DNA of 64,000 bases from Pyrrhosoma nymphula (Eukaryota > Arthropoda > Insecta > Odonata > Coenagrionidae). The notes beneath the pieces are model-generated. The model searched no databases. It was not told the DNA's origin and was given only the letters and a program-made list of their open reading frames with translations. This document shows positions 1-11,312 of the stretch, in pieces. The translations under genes and the position numbers were made by a program. The stretch covers positions 50,357,164 to 50,421,163 of the forward strand of contig OY754337.1 in NCBI GenBank assembly GCA_963573305.1, written 5' to 3'. Numbering within the stretch: position 1 is the first letter of the stretch; the number at the start of each line of letters is the position of its first letter.

Positions 1-445
1 TAGGTAACAGATAAGGATTTAAGTATTAGGGAGTACTACACCTACTAAGAGCTACACTACCTATCGACAAACCTAGATAAAAGTCTCATTGGCCGCTGTT
101 ATGGTCCCTTATAGTTCGTGGGAAAAATTACATTTTAAATCTGTCCGTTCTGCAGTCTAGTTCCCTAATTTTATTCTCAGAATCTGATCTAACGTAGTAT
201 GTCGGATTTCGTAAAATATTATCAACGTCGTCAGAGAATAGACCGGTTTGGAACTTACGTAATAGATTGAGTCTAAATTTTAATCGACGGTCTGAAAGCT
301 TTTCCCATCCCAGTTGCTGCAAAAGGTCAGTAGCACTAACGAGATTACCTTAACGTCCTTTAACGTATCTTGCCGATCTTCGCTGCACGCGTTCTAACTC
401 AGTTTTCAAGCCTACCTCATAAGGATCCCAAAGGATTTCACATGC
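1..445 (-). mobile_element. family-1 LINE fragment: ORF2 C-terminus and 3' UTR
   Basis: Read on the minus strand, the sequence encodes WDPYEVGLKTELERVQRRSA, then QQLGWEKLSDRRLKFRLNLL and LFSDDVDNILRNPTYY. This is the C-terminal tail of a CR1/Jockey-type non-LTR retrotransposon reverse-transcriptase protein. A frame shift separates the two parts near 345. The 3' UTR runs left off the window edge. It is nearly identical to the copies at 2430-3285 and 6545-7368. Confidence 0.8.
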
Positions 446-540
446 AATTCGGCTTATAACTGTCATTCTACCCATATGGGATTCATGTATATTGCACTGG
501 TAATAGTAACTTTGGCACCCTCCGAAATTTGGAAGCATGG

Positions 541-768
541 CACTCGTACGGTGGTTTTTGACGGTCCCTCTCCATTGTGATGACATCTGTAGTGTAGTGG
601 TGCATGCTTGTGAGGCTTCGCCTCGTGACAAGCATTAGCGATTTATGCTAATGCATAATTAGTCGTAGTTACACTAACTCTAGGGTATAGAGTTATGCAT
701 GTTGGTGATTACTCACCCCCTGCCACACACCCCTGAGGTGGCTTGCAGGGTATTTTGTAGATGTAGAT
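541..768 (+). mobile_element. family-1 LINE 3' end
   Basis: 3' UTR only, starting at gacggtccctctccattg and ending in the conserved tip ccctgccacacacccctgag followed by gtagatgtagatg. It lies head-to-head with the minus-strand copy at 1-445. It is a 5'-truncated insertion. Confidence 0.75.
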
Positions 769-769
769 G

Positions 770-2150
770 AACCCCGGTCGATTACTACCGATATCGACCC
801 AATCACTGCCACAGAAGTCCGTACTTACACATCGTAGAGCCACTTTCATTTCAGTGCATCTGTTTATGAGTTTGAACTCATTTAAGCAATAGAGGAAATG
901 AGAGAATTATATTTTAATTATTTTTCCTTAATTAAAGCAATTTATAACAAGAGTTTTCGGCGTGGTATTCGAAATTTAGACGAAATTATATTGAACTGTG
1001 TTGTTTTCGAATATTGGACTCGGCGTTACACCTTTAAATTTGTTAGCAACAATTATAATAATAAGAAATGTTTTATTCCGCCTTTAGAAGAGAAGTTCTA
1101 CACGTGTAATCGAATTATTACGAAATATGTGTCATGTGCCATTAGGCTACGTGTTAAAATAGCATTGAATTGCCAAAACACGTAATCAGTATGGTGCAAT
1201 TTTTCACTTCAATCAATAGATATCACTAATGAGAACACGTACGCAAGTTTTCACGCAAATCTGTACATAAACAAAAACTCTGCTAGAACCACCAAAAGGT
1301 AGTTCGAGCGATAAATCATTTCACCGCAAATTTGATGAACTTTACGCCATTTTAAAGAAAAATCACCCATCTTTTTAATTATATCAAAATATTATCCCCT
1401 TGCCGTACTACTCTTCGAGCAATTTGCATAAAAATATAAGCTGTTATTCATGGGATAGATTACGGCTGTGAGCTCCAGAGGGAGAATATTGGAAAAATTA
1501 GGACTTTCTAACACCTAGAATCCGTCAAACTACTAACAGTGTGTAGTTTGTATGTTTCCAAACTATTTATAAAAAATAATCAATTACTCACCGAACTACT
1601 TTTTATAGAATCGCAAAAAACCTATTTTGAAGGTGATTTAACCGTGCGGCGTGCAAAAATGAGTCAATTTAGAGACATACGTGGTTATATTTATTTAATT
1701 ACTGGAATTGTTGTCATATATAACTATATTCGAATATGTTCTCCGTTATGACTAGCTCAAATCTAATATCTCGCTCAAACTAACTTCAAGCAAATGCGAG
1801 GACACTTTCACCCGATTGTGAGGATAAGATTCTCTCCGTAGTCTACGCCACATCGTTGGGGCTGCGTTAATCGATCGTGTCAATAAAAACATTTCGCATT
1901 GGACCACCGCGTGAGAGGGAGTCGGCGAAGTTGTTAAAAAATAAAATCCGTGAAGTTCCGGGGACCGTGGAAGGGGAAGGGTTGTACGAGTGTGTCGGGA
2001 AGGATCCTTCGCTTTGCTTCGCGCGGGATCAACCGTTCCATTTTTTTCGTATCCTCGTTGCTTCCCTCGGGACTTGGCGGGAGGTTCCTCTCGTCGGAGT
2101 CGTCGATGGCTTCCGCACTGTTAGCAACGCCGACGCATCCATCGGCAAGA
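770..2150. other. intergenic, no recognisable gene
   Basis: AT-rich and CpG-containing DNA with only short unsupported reading frames. A more GC-rich block lies at about 1940-2150. At 2155-2230 the + strand resembles a degraded stretch of the family-1 LINE (reading like KGRYDN..SVTDLLQQ), so this region may hold one more decayed fragment. Confidence 0.4.
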
Positions 2151-2429
2151 AGATTGAAAGGTCGCTACGATAATTCCAAAGTGTCGCACACCTACTGCAA
2201 CAACCAGGAAGTTACGTACAATAAGGGATCATAATAGTTGCGATAGATCAATCACATGAAACTCCCACCCTCACTAGGTAGAGTAGAATTTTCTCTTGTA
2301 TTTAATAACATAGCATAATTACTAACACTTTACACCGCTTGAAATGTCCGGAATTATTATGTTCTCTGTATGAAGTAGTATGGCGTAGCATTCACAAATT
2401 ATTAGTTATATTAACCATTACGTCTACAT

Positions 2430-3285
2430 CTATAAAATACCCTGCAAGCCACCTCAAAGGTGTGTGGCAGGGGGTGGTAGTCACCAAAATGCATTACACT
2501 ACACCCTAAAGTTAGTGTAACTACGGCTAATTATGCATTAGCATAAATCACTAATGCGTGTCACGAGGTGAAGCCTCACAAGCATGCACTACACTACAGA
2601 CATGCTACCAATGGAGAGGGATCGTTAATGTATATTGCAAGCACACAAATGGATAGAGACTCAAGAGTCATGCCGAAAACATGCACGGTGTGCTATTAGT
2701 ACTAGTTAGCAGATAAGGATACAAGTATTAGGGATTACTACTACTACTAATATAAGAGCTACACTACCTAACGACAAACCTAGTTCAAAGTCTCATTCGC
2801 AGCTGTTATGATCCCTTATCGCTCGCAGGAAAAATTACATTTTTAATCTGTCCGTTCTGCAGTCTAGTTCCCTAATTTTATTCTCATGATCTGATCAACC
2901 GTAGTATGTCGGATTTCGTAAAATATTATCAACGTCGTCAGAGAATAGACCGGTTTGGTACTTACATAATAGATTGAGTCTAAATTTTAATCGACGGTCT
3001 GAAAGCTTTTCCCATCCCAGTTGCTGCAAAAGGTCAGTAACACTAACGAGATTATCATAACGGCCTTTAACGTATCTTGTCGATCTTCGCTGCACGCGTT
3101 CTAACTCAGTTTTCAAGCCTACATCATTAGGATCCCAAATGCTGACAGCATATTCCCAGTTGGGTCTATCAAGGGAGAAGTAGCTGATTTCCCTTTACTT
3201 TATCGTCGCACTTGCCAAGAACTCTTTTAACAAATCCCAATTTACGATTAGCTTGACCGGTAATATAATACATATATATTAACGT
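2430..3285 (-). mobile_element. family-1 LINE copy with 3' UTR and ORF2 C-terminus
   Basis: On the minus strand the element starts inside ORF2 at ITGQANRKLGFVKRVLGKCD (about 3265), continues through ELERVQRRSTRYVKGRYDN and DLLQQLGWEKLSDRRLKF, and ends with the 3' UTR and the tip hairpin at 2440-2475. It is collinear with 6545-7368 over the whole 3' UTR. The 5' break falls at the same place in both, just before the ITGQANRK codons. Confidence 0.85.
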
Positions 3286-3345
3286 TCCCTCTCCTTTGTG
3301 ATAATGTCTGTAGTGTACTGCATGCTTGTGACAACGCTTCCTTTG
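3283..3345 (+). mobile_element. inverted sliver of family-1 LINE 3' UTR
   Basis: About 60 bp (gttccctctcctttgtgata to catgcttgtgacaa) match the family-1 3' UTR on the + strand. The sliver lies between minus-strand ORF2 C-terminus sequence and the minus-strand endonuclease segment, so the reverse-transcriptase core is missing and replaced by this inverted piece. Confidence 0.55.
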
Positions 3346-3362
3346 TAGTTGATTTAGACAAT

Positions 3363-4500
3363 TTTTATTTTTCAATTATTAAATTGTGATAATCAGTGGA
3401 CAAATCTCTACTGAGTTTTTTCATCTTGGCGTGGCATACTCTCTGTCGTCTTAACGATTTTATCACTTCTGCATTGTACCATCTTGGTTCACTGCCCTCT
3501 TTTTTTACTTTACTTGGAATATATTTTCTGATCCCCGAATGTACAATCGAAAGAAAAGCTTTCCAACTACCCTCCGTGTCTAACTTTACGCATGATTCTT
3601 GGAAGTCGGGAAGATAATTTTTTAGATGAATCTTGAATGCATTGAAATTTGCTCTTTTAAAAATGTAGAATTTTCTTCTTTGTTTAAAACTTTTAATGAT
3701 ATTCAACTAGAACTTTGAGGTAACTATTCTATGGTCACTAATGCCCTCAACAGTGTATTCCATAATTACTTGTTGTGGTATATTTGTTGCCAATAAATCA
3801 AGAATAATGTCCCCTCTGTTAGGCGTCGTAGCTATCTGATGTAGGGCATTAATTGATGAACACGTGTACAGTAGGGACTCGCAGATGTCTTTGTCTCTTC
3901 CCCCTGGTATGCAACTGTAGGTCCTCCAATCTATAGAGGGCGTATTGAAATCTCCACCTATGATTAAATTTCTTTCGGCGTTCTTCGATGTGATATTCTT
4001 TATTTGTGTTTCGAGCTCTAAAATTGAGGTGACATCGCTGTTAGTTGGCCTGTAGTATGCGCACACGAATATTTTTTTTTACTTAGGGCATCTATTTGAG
4101 CACCATACAGATTATAGGCTGGTATCTGGGACGATTTCCACTTGGCTGACAATGGTATTCTTTACAGCTATAAACGCTCCGCCTCCGGTTTGGTTGGGCC
4201 TATCTTTTCTGTAAACTTTGAACGATTCAGGAAAGATTTCACTATCAGAAATATCGGCCGTTAGCCAACTTTCTGTGCCAATAATGACGTTACACTCCGT
4301 GCTATGAATAAGGAGGTGAAATTCTAGAATCTTATTTTTTAAACTACGGCAGTTAACTACCGCTTCATGATTATCGTTTATGCGTTTTGGGGACATTTCA
4401 AGATTGCTGTCTTCAAATAAGCTATTCTCGGACCCTATACTTGGAATACTCTTTGCTAAATTACTAACTGGCAACACATAATTATTGACCCCACTAATTG
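3363..4500 (-). pseudogene. LINE apurinic-type endonuclease domain, frameshifted
   Basis: The minus strand encodes an endonuclease/exonuclease/phosphatase domain of a non-LTR retrotransposon in three frame pieces. GTESWLTADISDSEIFPESF and the GGAFIA region lie at 4477-4112. CAYYRPTN, IIGGDFNTPSIDW and GISDHRIVTSKF lie at 4066-3707. A linker with PRWYNAEVIKSLRRQR runs at 3706-3365. The catalytic GDFN and SDH motifs are present. One frame break lies near 4090 (a T9 run) and another near 3706. The adjacent family-1 ORF2 tail suggests the same element with an internal deletion of the reverse transcriptase. Confidence 0.82.
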
Positions 4501-4544
4501 ACTTGCTCTATAGCCTACCGTCTATGTTAAACACGACGAGTATG

Positions 4545-4805
4545 CTCAAGTATCCCTAGCACTAGATGTCTCTTTAGCAGTGTACTGCATGCTTGCATGT
4601 TCATTTACGTAGCACTCTCCCAATTTCTGGTTTGACTGCGCACCGTTCTCCTGATTGTTTTTTGGTCTGCGCCTATTATATAGCGACCAGGGGAGCGTGC
4701 GAGGTCCCGATTAGTAGTGGGACGAGTGCTGCAATGCTGCATACCTGTTGTGGAATCACCCCGCACCACACACCTTAGTGGTGGCATGCACGGTCCCTAC
4801 TTCGT
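4545..4805 (+). repeat. subfamily-b 3' element (LINE tail or SINE)
   Basis: About 200 bp of non-coding sequence (ttgactgcgcaccgttctcc, then ggggagcgtgcgagg, then gtgctgcatacctg) followed by the common tip ccccgcaccacacacc and gtggcatgcacgg. It is homologous to 8860-9105 (+) and 7369-7540 (-). Its body differs from the family-1 3' UTR but the tip is the same. Confidence 0.7.
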
Positions 4806-4809
4806 AGTT

Positions 4810-6375
4810 GAAGGGAATCGGTATCAGGCCGTCCCGTCGATTAAAATTTAGACAAGTCCGGTTTTTTAATGCCTTGTTAACGATATCCGCAAGATGATGT
4901 AGCCTTAACGGTGACATGATGTTAACTGAGAGTTGAGAACTGCTGATGATGATGATTCCATGAAAAACTATACCTTTTTCTATTAATGTCAGTCGCCTGC
5001 AACCAAATTTTCATTTATAACATGGGTGATCATGATCGATATATTTTGTGTCAAGCTTTAGGGGCGAATCTAGACGAGTAAATAATGTGAAAAACTCTCC
5101 GATTTCATGAGACTAACTCAAAGGCCCGAGCAAAGGTCACGAACTCTCCTCACTGATCCATTCCAATCTGTTTTTTTTACGAAGAAAAGACGTACTCCAC
5201 GCATAGATATGTGCCTCAGAACTCTTTTGGACTTTCCTTATCCACATAAATCCGAAAGAATTATTTGATACTTGCTTAATGACTAGCCGATATACTAGCA
5301 TGTTGAAATGTAATTCATGTACCTATGTAACGAAACTCTATGTATGAATTAGTTTCAAGAGTGGTGTTTTCTACCGACGTTTTTTCCTCGATTTATTGTT
5401 TTATTCTAGCAATATTTACGCTGTAACGATAAATGTTCGCCTATATATAATTCTCAATGACGAATTGGGGAAGCGCTATAAAACCTGGTGACCTCGTAAT
5501 GCTTTCAAGGATAAACACTTGGAAACCATTACAAGAAGTGACATCAAAAACCGCAAAAGGATTTTAATGGCTAATTCTTCGGCTATTGATTGATGCAAAG
5601 GTTTCATTCTCTTTTCATTTTATTTGTCAGACGGCCATCACCCATTAAATAACCAGTTATAGCGGGTAATATGAAAGTATTTTTGTAATAATTTTTCTGT
5701 TGAAATTCGTTATTTTTATTCTGCCATTTTCTCCGCTCTTTTTGTGATGATCTGACATTTATGGTGCAACCAGAGACCTTGGGTATCCGCAATAGAGTTA
5801 TTTCCGAATCATAATACGGTTTTCCGGGATACCTTACGAGTTTACGCAACTTTTTCGCTTAGTAGAGACCAAAAAATTTGAACTATAACAGCGGGAAGCA
5901 CTTTCTGCTGCATGAAATCCTTGCCGTCGATAACCTCACAATCAGATTTCTTTGTGTGAGTTCGTAGCTAACTCTTTCTCTGAATACGCTCAGTGCACAT
6001 TATAACCTCCAAAGTACTACGGTAGAAACGATCACAGATACTGGAGAAAGGACGTACATTGCAGATCGGAGAGATTCAATTATTCATACTATACTGTGAA
6101 AAATAAGGGACCATAATGGTTGAGATATATTTTTTATACAGAATTATAACCCTCAATAAGTACTATTAGACAATTTTGATTAATGAATTCTTATTATAAT
6201 ATTATCAACACAACAAACCCACATAAAATAGTGTCCTGGAAGATTTGGTTTCACCTTTAAGTTAATATCTCGTATTAAATGTGTTTACCTCTGCGAAGTA
6301 TGCCATTAATACATTTTAATTACAACTTAATTTAAGATAAAATTATGTTTCGTGAAATAGGTAGCTACAGTATGA
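4810..6375. other. intergenic, no recognisable gene
   Basis: No gene is seen. A weak similarity links about 4850-4940 with about 10590-10690 (both read like gg..ggtttt.taatg.c..gtt and later ttaactgagagtt), suggesting an older dispersed repeat in the same orientation upstream of two LINE 3' tips. Confidence 0.3.
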
Positions 6376-6379
6376 CAGT

Positions 6380-6472
6380 ATGCTTGACGGTTAGTGCACG
6401 CCTGGTGCGGACTCACACCCTGCCACACACCCTTGAGGTGGCTTGCAAGGCAGCGCGTAGAAGTGCGCATGA
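6380..6472 (+). repeat. LINE 3' tip, degraded
   Basis: Reads gacggttagtgcacgcctgg, then the conserved ccctgccacacacccttgag, gtggcttgcaaggc and a decayed tail gcgtagaagtg. Same organisation as 11215-11310. Confidence 0.6.
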
Positions 6473-6544
6473 ATATTCAAATTTCTATGGAAAAGTTCGT
6501 TTTGCCTTTTGGTGATATGTATACACACAACTTTTTGTCAAACA

Positions 6545-7368
6545 AATATAATACAAATTACCGGTCAAGCTAATCGTAAATTGGGATTTGTTAAAAGAGT
6601 ACTTGGAAAGTGCGACGATAAAGTTAGGGAAATCAGCTACTTCTCCCTCGTTAGAACTCACTTGGAATATGCTGCCAGTATTTGGGATCCTTATGAGATA
6701 GGCCTGGAAACTGAGTTAGAACGCGTGCAGCGAAGATCGACAAGATACGTTAAAGGCCGTTATGATAATCTCGTTAGTGTTACTGACCTTTTGCAGCAAC
6801 TGGGATGGGAAAAGCTTTCAGACCGTCGATTAAAATTTAGACTCAATCTATTATGTAAGTACCAAACCGGTCTATTCTCTGACGACGTTGATAATATTTT
6901 ACGAAATCCGACATACTACGGTTGATCAGATCATGAGAATAAAATTAGGGAACTAGACTGCAGAACGGACAGATTAAAAATGTAATTTTTCCTGCGAGCG
7001 ATAAGGGATCATAACAGCTGCGAATGAGACTTTGAACTAGGTTTGTCGTTAGGTAGTGTAGCTCTTATATTAGTAGTAGTAGTAATCCCTAATACTTGTA
7101 TCCTTATCTGCTAACTAGTACTAATAGCACACCGTGCATGTTTTCGGCATGACTCTTGAGTCTCTGTCCATTTGTGTAGTTGCAATATACATTAACGGTC
7201 CCTCTCCATTGGTAGCATTTCTGTAGTGTAGTGCATGCTTGTGAAGCTTCACCTCGTGACACGGATTAGCGATTTATGCTAATGCATAATTAGCCGTAGT
7301 TACACTAACTTTAGGGTGTAGTGTAATACATTTTGGTGACTACCCACCCCTGCCACACACCCTTCTAT
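6545..7368 (+). mobile_element. family-1 LINE copy, best-preserved 3' part
   Basis: An open frame ending at 6925 encodes ITGQANRKLGFVKRVLGKCD, then SYFSLVRTHLEYAASIWDPY, ELERVQRRSTRYVKGRYDN, QLGWEKLSDRRLKFRLNLLC and FSDDVDNILRNPTYYG. This is the C-terminal region downstream of the reverse-transcriptase fingers/palm in CR1/Jockey-like LINEs. The 3' UTR (6926-7368) ends inside the tip at cacacaccctt, where a minus-strand insertion takes over. Internal stops follow the tyrosine codons, so this copy is not functional. Confidence 0.85.
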
Positions 7369-7540
7369 ATCTATATCTACAAAATACCCTGCAAGCCACC
7401 TCAGGGGTGTGTGGCAGGGGATGATTCCACACCAGGCATGCAGCACTCGTCCCAGAACAAATCCGAACCTCGCACGTTCCCCCTGGCGCTAGGTGCAGGC
7501 AAAAAAGCAGTCAGGAGAATAGTGCGCAGTCCAAGCAACA
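7369..7540 (-). repeat. subfamily-b 3' element inserted into LINE tip
   Basis: The minus strand gives the subfamily-b body (ggactgcgcac, gggggaacgtgcgaggttcg, ctgcatgcctggtgtgg), then the tip hairpin and a ctatatctatatctac tail at 7366-7381. Its insertion point interrupts the 3' tip of the preceding + strand LINE. Confidence 0.7.
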
Positions 7541-8514
7541 GTAAGTGCTCCTTGTGCAGTGGTTCCACCAAGTAACGCCCGAAAGAATTGAGTTTCCTAC
7601 TATTTGCTTGATAAAACCTAGTCTCTCATATTGCTGAAGGAGCAAAGTCATTGGCAAGACATGTGTTAACTTGGTGTGGTGCCACAAACAAACCCTAGAA
7701 ATATTAAAGCTATGACGTTTCATTCAGAGAAGGAAACGATTTAGATCTTAATATGAGAAGTGTTTCCAGAAAGTGAAATTAAATATCCCCGATTTCATAT
7801 CACCAGGAAGACAGATAATACGTCGGAAAGCGATTTATCGCCTGCTATATGTTGCTGCCTTCACATTCGGTCTTATTTGGAACTTGGCTAAGGTATGATG
7901 CTAACAGACGAGGCAATTTCTTCACTGCACCTCAAATTCAAACGATGCATAACGGAAAAGCTTCTCACGCAACGGACGCCTCTTCGAATTCCGAATATCC
8001 TGTAACGGCTCTCCTTTATGTTCCGCGCGGTTGATCCTACCATCTTTAACAAAGCACTCGTAACTGTCTGGAACGGTATTCGATCTCACGACCTCCTGGC
8101 TGGCCTGCTTTCCCTCATCCCAGTAGGCTACGTAAACCAACAGGTTTTAGCTCATTGGTTCTGATTGCAGTTCAACTAGTTCTTGGCTATAAATTTTAAA
8201 GCAAATTGAAGTACATACGGTGAACTACGTAATGTCTATCTATTGACTAAGAATTTTGATTTATGTGAAATACTCAAAATTCCCTAATGATCTTTTTTCG
8301 TATTTCCTCTGTGAATATTCCTTAGGAAACTCAGGAATTGCGACTTAAATAGAATAGCAAAACTAAGGGAAAATTTTTAAAATTAATAGATTTAAAGTAA
8401 ATGAATTTGAAGTAAAGAAAGCATAAAAGGAAATTAGGAATATTAAAGGAAAGTAAAATCTATTTTCCGCGAATAATAAATTCTATTCATTACTTGAAGT
8501 ACTCCTTAATGAAT
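7541..8514. other. intergenic with possible tRNA-derived SINE head
   Basis: No gene is seen. On the minus strand at 8145-8060 the sequence gttggtttacgtagcctac, a gatgag block and gagatcgaatacc resemble polymerase III A and B boxes of a tRNA-derived SINE. The match is imperfect. Confidence 0.3.
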
Positions 8515-8600
8515 AACTTGGATATATTGCAGTTTTCCACAGATAGATACACTTTATTTTACGACCCGGGTTTCAAAGTTCCCGGCCCAGGTTATGGAGA
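8515..8600 (-). repeat. degraded copy of hammerhead-like short retroelement
   Basis: The minus strand reads gaaacccgggtcg, then atctatctgtggaaaactgc. This is collinear with gaaacccaggtcg..atctgtggaaaattgc in the better-preserved element at 27210-27358. The CTGATGA half is not recognisable here. Confidence 0.45.
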
Positions 8601-8859
8601 CCTACCGGATCTATTTTCTTCTTAGTCGCACGAAATTTTCAAAATTTAAAATCTTATAAATGATAAATGTTCTCTCTAAGTGGTTTATGTTGAATATCTA
8701 GGTATCATACTTCTCAAAAGAAACTCTTTCGGTGACTGGTTCACTCTTTGCCTTATTACTCAATTCCTCACTCCAAATTCGTAAGCAAAATCGACATGGT
8801 GAAATGAATCGCAGTTTAATACCTACGGTCACGTGATGTTAATAGGGGTAATCAATCGA

Positions 8860-9105
8860 TGAAGGTAGGGCTGGATAGATATAGAAATACTGCCCTCTGG
8901 CTCCTTACTCTTTTTGTATCTCTCCCAGTTTCCTGTTGGACTGCGCACTGTTCTCCTGCCTGCTTTTGGCCTGCGCCTAGAGCCAGGGGGAGCGTGCGAG
9001 GTTCGGATTTGTTCTGGGATGAGTGCTGCATACCTGGTGTGGAATCACCCCGTGCCACACACCCCAGTGGTGGCTTGCACGGTACATCGTAGATGTAGAT
9101 GTAGA
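8860..9105 (+). repeat. subfamily-b 3' element
   Basis: Best copy of the subfamily-b body. It contains tttcctgttggactgcgcac, cctgcctgcttttggcctgc, agggggagcgtgcgagg and gtgctgcatacctggtgtgg, then the tip and a tail of gtagatgtagatgtag. It has no reading frame that matches a LINE protein, so it may be a non-autonomous family using the LINE tip. Confidence 0.7.
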
Positions 9106-9107
9106 TT

Positions 9108-9715
9108 ATGTAGATGTATCTGCATATTCATCTACATCAACAAAGTACTCTGCAACTCACCTCAAGGGTGTGTGGCGGGGGTGATTTTTCAGTCACCTTG
9201 CACTACACTATATTCTACAAATACTATCGAAATTGCGAATATAAATGCAGCTGGAAAAACCTCCACATATGTTTCAGGAGTAAATTTTATCAACATGCTC
9301 TACCATTTATGCCCAAAATGTAATATCAAATAACAATATTAAACTGTTACGCATTTGCAGCCATGGTCTCTTATAAATGATAAAAATGAAGCTTTAAACT
9401 CTTTCCGTTCTGCGGTCTATTTCCTTAATTTTAAGCTCACAGAAAATAATAAATTTTAACATACGGAATGATAACGATTCCTAATCCTTGTTGTTGCAGT
9501 AGGCTTATAAAACTGATGAAATTATCAAAGCGGCATTTAACATATGTTGCTAATTTTCGCTGCACGCGCTGTACGCGTTTTCGCTGCTCGCGTATTTACG
9601 CCTACCGGAGAAATACCTCAAATACTGACAGCGCATTCCAAATGAGGTCTAGCAAGGGAGAACTAGCTAAATTCCCTAACTTCATCGTTGCACTTCCCTG
9701 GTACCCTTCCAGCTA
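9108..9715 (-). mobile_element. old family-1 LINE copy
   Basis: The minus strand runs from the tip (9130-9180) through a diverged 3' UTR into ORF2 C-terminal codons (9400-9715). Words such as cgctgcacgcg and the aacatatgtt region align to LERVQRRS..YVK. It is heavily mutated compared with 2430-3285. It lies tail-to-tail with the element ending at 9105. Confidence 0.6.
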
Positions 9716-9724
9716 GTACATACC

Positions 9725-9915
9725 GTCTTCAGATCGGGATAAATTTCACCTCTTCTCATCCCATTTCATGGAGTCTATTCTCTTTCTTCCCCTTCCCCGA
9801 TTACCGTATATACTCCCCTCTATCATCGCCTCCAGCCTCGCCCCTCCTTACTCGTTCCATTTCCCTACTCTGCCTCCTACGAAACTCCTCCGGCAGTTTC
9901 CTCTCCTTATCAACC
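9725..9915 (-). mobile_element. LINE C-terminal tail fragment
   Basis: The minus strand reads like the KLPEEFRRRQ..E tail found after the LYGAETWTL segment of another LINE group. Related fragments lie at 18060-18480 (-) and 50190-50560 (-). It is short and diverged. Confidence 0.35.
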
Positions 9916-9919
9916 CTTT

Positions 9920-11214
9920 CGAACACTTCGTCGTTCAATAAAACAAATTTTTTCAGGCTTAAATTTGTGTAATATTTTCATTTTCGTAAGAAGAGAGCAA
10001 TGGAAATAGTATTTATTCTTTTCTTATTCGTAGACTGACTTCGTCGTTCATCTTCCTTTCAGTTAAGTGCCCGTTTTCAATAATTCTCATCTATTATAAG
10101 TCCCCTAATATACTCCCATGCTCTTCTCTTTCCTCAATGGCCTGGTATCTGCGCCGTACCGGACTTCCGTTCATGCCTGACCCGACTTTTTATCCGCTTT
10201 TTCTTCCCGTCCTTTCATAATTCTGTCAAATAGTTCTCTTCTATCAGTAGCCTCTCCATTTTTAACGCTATTATACTCTTATAATACCTTCCCCTATGCC
10301 TATTTTCATGCTGGTTATCTATGATTTCAGTTAATCTAAGCAAAAAAAGCTGCCAAAACTTGCGGACTTTGAAAAAAAACACCTTTACCCCTGTCTCTTA
10401 AATGACCCCGCTGCTATATGTAGGTCATTTTTTCAGACGAGAAGAATTACCGGATAAAATCAACAGGTTGATGCCAAAGCAGCGCGGCATTTCATAATTC
10501 ACCCGTCTCGACCTGGCTATGTTTTTCGGAGATGAACAAAATAATGAAACATGAAAATGTAGCATTTTCGACGATATTTAAAGCCAACATAACTCCTTGA
10601 GGCCCGGTTTTATAATGTCTCGTTGAGGTTAACCGCAATGTGACGTAGCACTTTCTCAGACTTGATTTTAACTGAGAGTTCGGGTATTATTTACCTAATA
10701 CATCGGACAAACGGATAGTTGGCGTGAGCGTCATCGATGGAAGAACGCATTAACTAAGGGTTTCACACCGAGAAGTTATTAAACAAGAGATTATAAGAAA
10801 GCATTAAAACCTCCGTACTACGTTGGTAGGTTCGATCATATGCGTTAAATTAGAGAGATTTTGCAGGACGGACATTGTTTAAAATGCTATTTTTTCCGCG
10901 CCCGAAAAGGGATCGAAATTTCTACGATCGATACCGCTAATAATATTGATTTTGACGATACTTAGTGGTGCTTTTATGCTCTTTTTTATATATTTTTTCA
11001 ATTTCTGCATGGGGTTCAAATAAATTTTATATGCCTGTACTGTTGTAATAATTTTGGCTTGCTAGTAACTTTGACAAACTGTCCCCGTGATATGTGACTT
11101 CATGTCACGCATGAGTGGAATAGTCGTTATCAGCCGCGTTGCCTACGAAGTCCCTTCCACGTAACATTAATAAATTCGACATAAAAATATATATTAAATA
11201 AAATAGCTAGTGAT
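9920..11214. other. intergenic, no recognisable gene
   Basis: No open frame of note. Weak repeat similarity at about 10590-10690 with 4850-4940. Nothing else recognised. Confidence 0.3.
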
Positions 11215-11312
11215 AGCATGCCAGCGTTTTTGACGGTTAGGGCGTGCCTGGTGTGGAATCACCCCCTGCCACACACTTTTGAGGTGGCTTGCAGGGTACC
11301 GTGTGGATGTAC
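11215..11312 (+). repeat. LINE 3' tip
   Basis: Reads gacggttagggcgtgcctgg, then tgtggaatcaccccctgcc, acacacttttgaggtggctt and gcagggtaccgtgtggatg. This is the conserved 3' end with a decayed GTAGAT tail. Confidence 0.65.
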
